Shown here piece after piece: positions 63,313 through 64,000 of a stretch of DNA of 64,000 nt. Position numbers and translations under genes: made by a program. This DNA is from Desulforapulum autotrophicum HRM2. GTDB lineage: Bacteria > Desulfobacterota > Desulfobacteria > Desulfobacterales > Desulfobacteraceae. The notes below the pieces were generated by a model. That model searched no databases. It was not told the DNA's origin and was given only the letters and a program-made list of their open reading frames with translations. Every line of letters starts with the position of its first letter. Positions within the stretch are counted from its first letter, which is position 1. The stretch covers positions 868,001 through 932,000 of the forward strand of contig NC_012108.1 in the NCBI RefSeq assembly GCF_000020365.1, in the 5' to 3' direction.

Positions 63313-64000
63313 TTACCTGGCCAGGGTTGTCTTGAGTGCTGCCAGTACCCGGCGGACATTTTCAGGCCGGGCCGTATGGCCCATGAGGCCGATGCGCCAA
63401 ATCTTGCCGGCCAGGGGGCCCAAGCCTGCACCAATCTCAATTTTGTGCTCCATCCGAAGCGCAGTGCGAACGCCAGCTTCGTCAACACCATCGGGCACTT
63501 TGACGGCATTGAGCATGGGCAACCGGTATTTTTCTGCCACCAGCATCTGGAGCCCCAGATCTTCCAGGCCGGCCACCAGAGCCCGGTGATTTTCAAGATG
63601 GCGTTCAAACGCATTATCAAGGCCTTCGGCAAGGATCAGGTCAAGGGCCTGGTACAGACCGTAGAGCATGTTGACGGGGGCAGTGTGGTGATAGGCCCGT
63701 GTGTGGCCTTCCCAGTATTTAATGATCATGGTTAGATCCAGGTACCAGTTGGGCACTTTGGTTTTCCGCCCTTTGAGTGCTGCCACGGCTTTTTCAGAGA
63801 AGGCCACCGGTGCCAGACCGGGAGGGCAGGAGAGACATTTCTGGGTGCCGCTGTAAAGGCTGTCGATGCCCCAGCCGTCCATGTTCACATCAATGCCGCC
63901 GAGACTGGTCACTGTATCCACCAGATAGATCGTATCAGTAGCTGCAAGCAGAGCGCCGATTTCCGCCACCGGGTTGCGGACGCCGGTGGAGGTCTCGGCA
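63313..64000 (-). CDS. Class V aminotransferase, alanine-/serine-glyoxylate type (partial, runs off right edge)
   Basis: The last ~229 residues are present. HAETSTGVRNP-like block (AETSTGVRNPVAEIG), VDTVTSLGGIDVNMDGWGID, and the PLP lysine in YSGTQKCLSCPPGLAP are typical of alanine-glyoxylate or serine-glyoxylate aminotransferases. IWRIGLMGHTARPENVRR is the usual C-terminal block. It is cut by the window edge, so its start and length are not visible. Upstream context is unknown. Confidence 0.88.
   Translation of the reverse strand, partial: AETSTGVRNPVAEIGALLAATDTIYLVDTVTSLGGIDVNMDGWGIDSLYSGTQKCLSCPPGLAPVAFSEKAVAALKGRKTKVPNWYLDLTMIIKYWEGHTRAYHHTAPVNMLYGLYQALDLILAEGLDNAFERHLENHRALVAGLEDLGLQMLVAEKYRLPMLNAVKVPDGVDEAGVRTALRMEHKIEIGAGLGPLAGKIWRIGLMGHTARPENVRRVLAALKTTLAR

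Noticed and set aside
1-64000. CRISPR array, rRNA operon or prophage
   Set aside because: No regularly spaced repeats, rRNA sequence or phage structural genes were seen.

Overview
The window looks like a chromosome segment of a sulfate-reducing, strictly anaerobic deltaproteobacterium of the Desulfobacteraceae/Desulfobacterium type. This is inferred from gene content, not from a marker gene. It carries a periplasmic and a cytoplasmic CbiK-type cobaltochelatase, Hdr/Glp-like Fe-S redox modules, beta-oxidation enzymes, many sensory proteins, a DASS anion transporter and a double-cubane-type dehydratase. Base composition is moderate, with clearly AT-richer islands at about 32.1-36.2 kb and 44.9-47.3 kb.

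Layout. 1-5.9 kb is a cobalamin/tetrapyrrole locus: a truncated periplasmic binding protein and a TonB-dependent receptor leave leftward from one cobalamin riboswitch, and a secreted CbiK leaves rightward from a second. A cytoplasmic CbiK follows, with the 3' remnant of another TonB receptor before it and an aspartate-racemase-family gene after it. 6.0-9.8 kb encodes thiolase, an acyl-CoA dehydrogenase and a TetR regulator (fatty-acid degradation). 10.3-15.7 kb is a tightly coupled operon: GlpA, GlpB, a membrane subunit with a CxxCH motif and four Fe-S cysteine groups, and an HdrB-like CCG protein. This is probably a quinone- or cytochrome-linked glycerol-3-phosphate dehydrogenase. 16.3-19.6 kb holds a DASS transporter, a Leu/Ile/Val-type binding protein and a universal stress protein, followed by tRNA-Ser(CGA). 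20-23.3 kb has an amine oxidase, an M20 peptidase and an iron-sulfur flavoprotein. 23.5-30.3 kb is sensory: a chemoreceptor with a small partner, and a hybrid kinase with an NtrC-type regulator. 30.4-32.1 kb has a CDF transporter fused to a NifX-like domain and a free-standing threonyl-tRNA editing domain.

32.1-36.2 kb is an AT-rich accessory patch with a decayed TIR-like (CAP12/TIR-nucleotide-binding) gene and a BCCT transporter. 36.2-40.3 kb is a YjiM/double-cubane dehydratase-family gene next to a complete NitT/TauT-type ABC importer. 40,329-44,916 is a complete five-gene transposon whose ends can be read directly: 25-bp terminal inverted repeats starting TG and ending CA, a second pair of internal end repeats, and a 6-bp TATGGG target duplication. 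45.2-47 kb has two AT-rich glycan genes (exostosin-like glycosyltransferase and UDP-glucuronate decarboxylase). 47.1-51.3 kb is scarred by recombination: a decayed ParB-like gene, an 87-bp direct repeat flanking an NADH-oxidase-like gene, an orphan RelE-like protein, and a nitroreductase stump behind a TetR gene. 51.4-56 kb has pabA/pabBC and an MFS exporter. 56-62.5 kb has a membrane-anchored coiled-coil protein, an aminotransferase, a PAS-PP2C phosphatase, RarD and a membrane sensor. The right edge has a large REP-like palindrome, a headless GntR remnant and a truncated class V aminotransferase.

The strongest leads for something not well described are the five-gene Mu/Tn7-like transposon, the Glp-Hdr hybrid dehydrogenase with a predicted c-heme, and the pairing of a double-cubane protein with an ABC importer. 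All functions are inferred from sequence patterns; no database search was possible.
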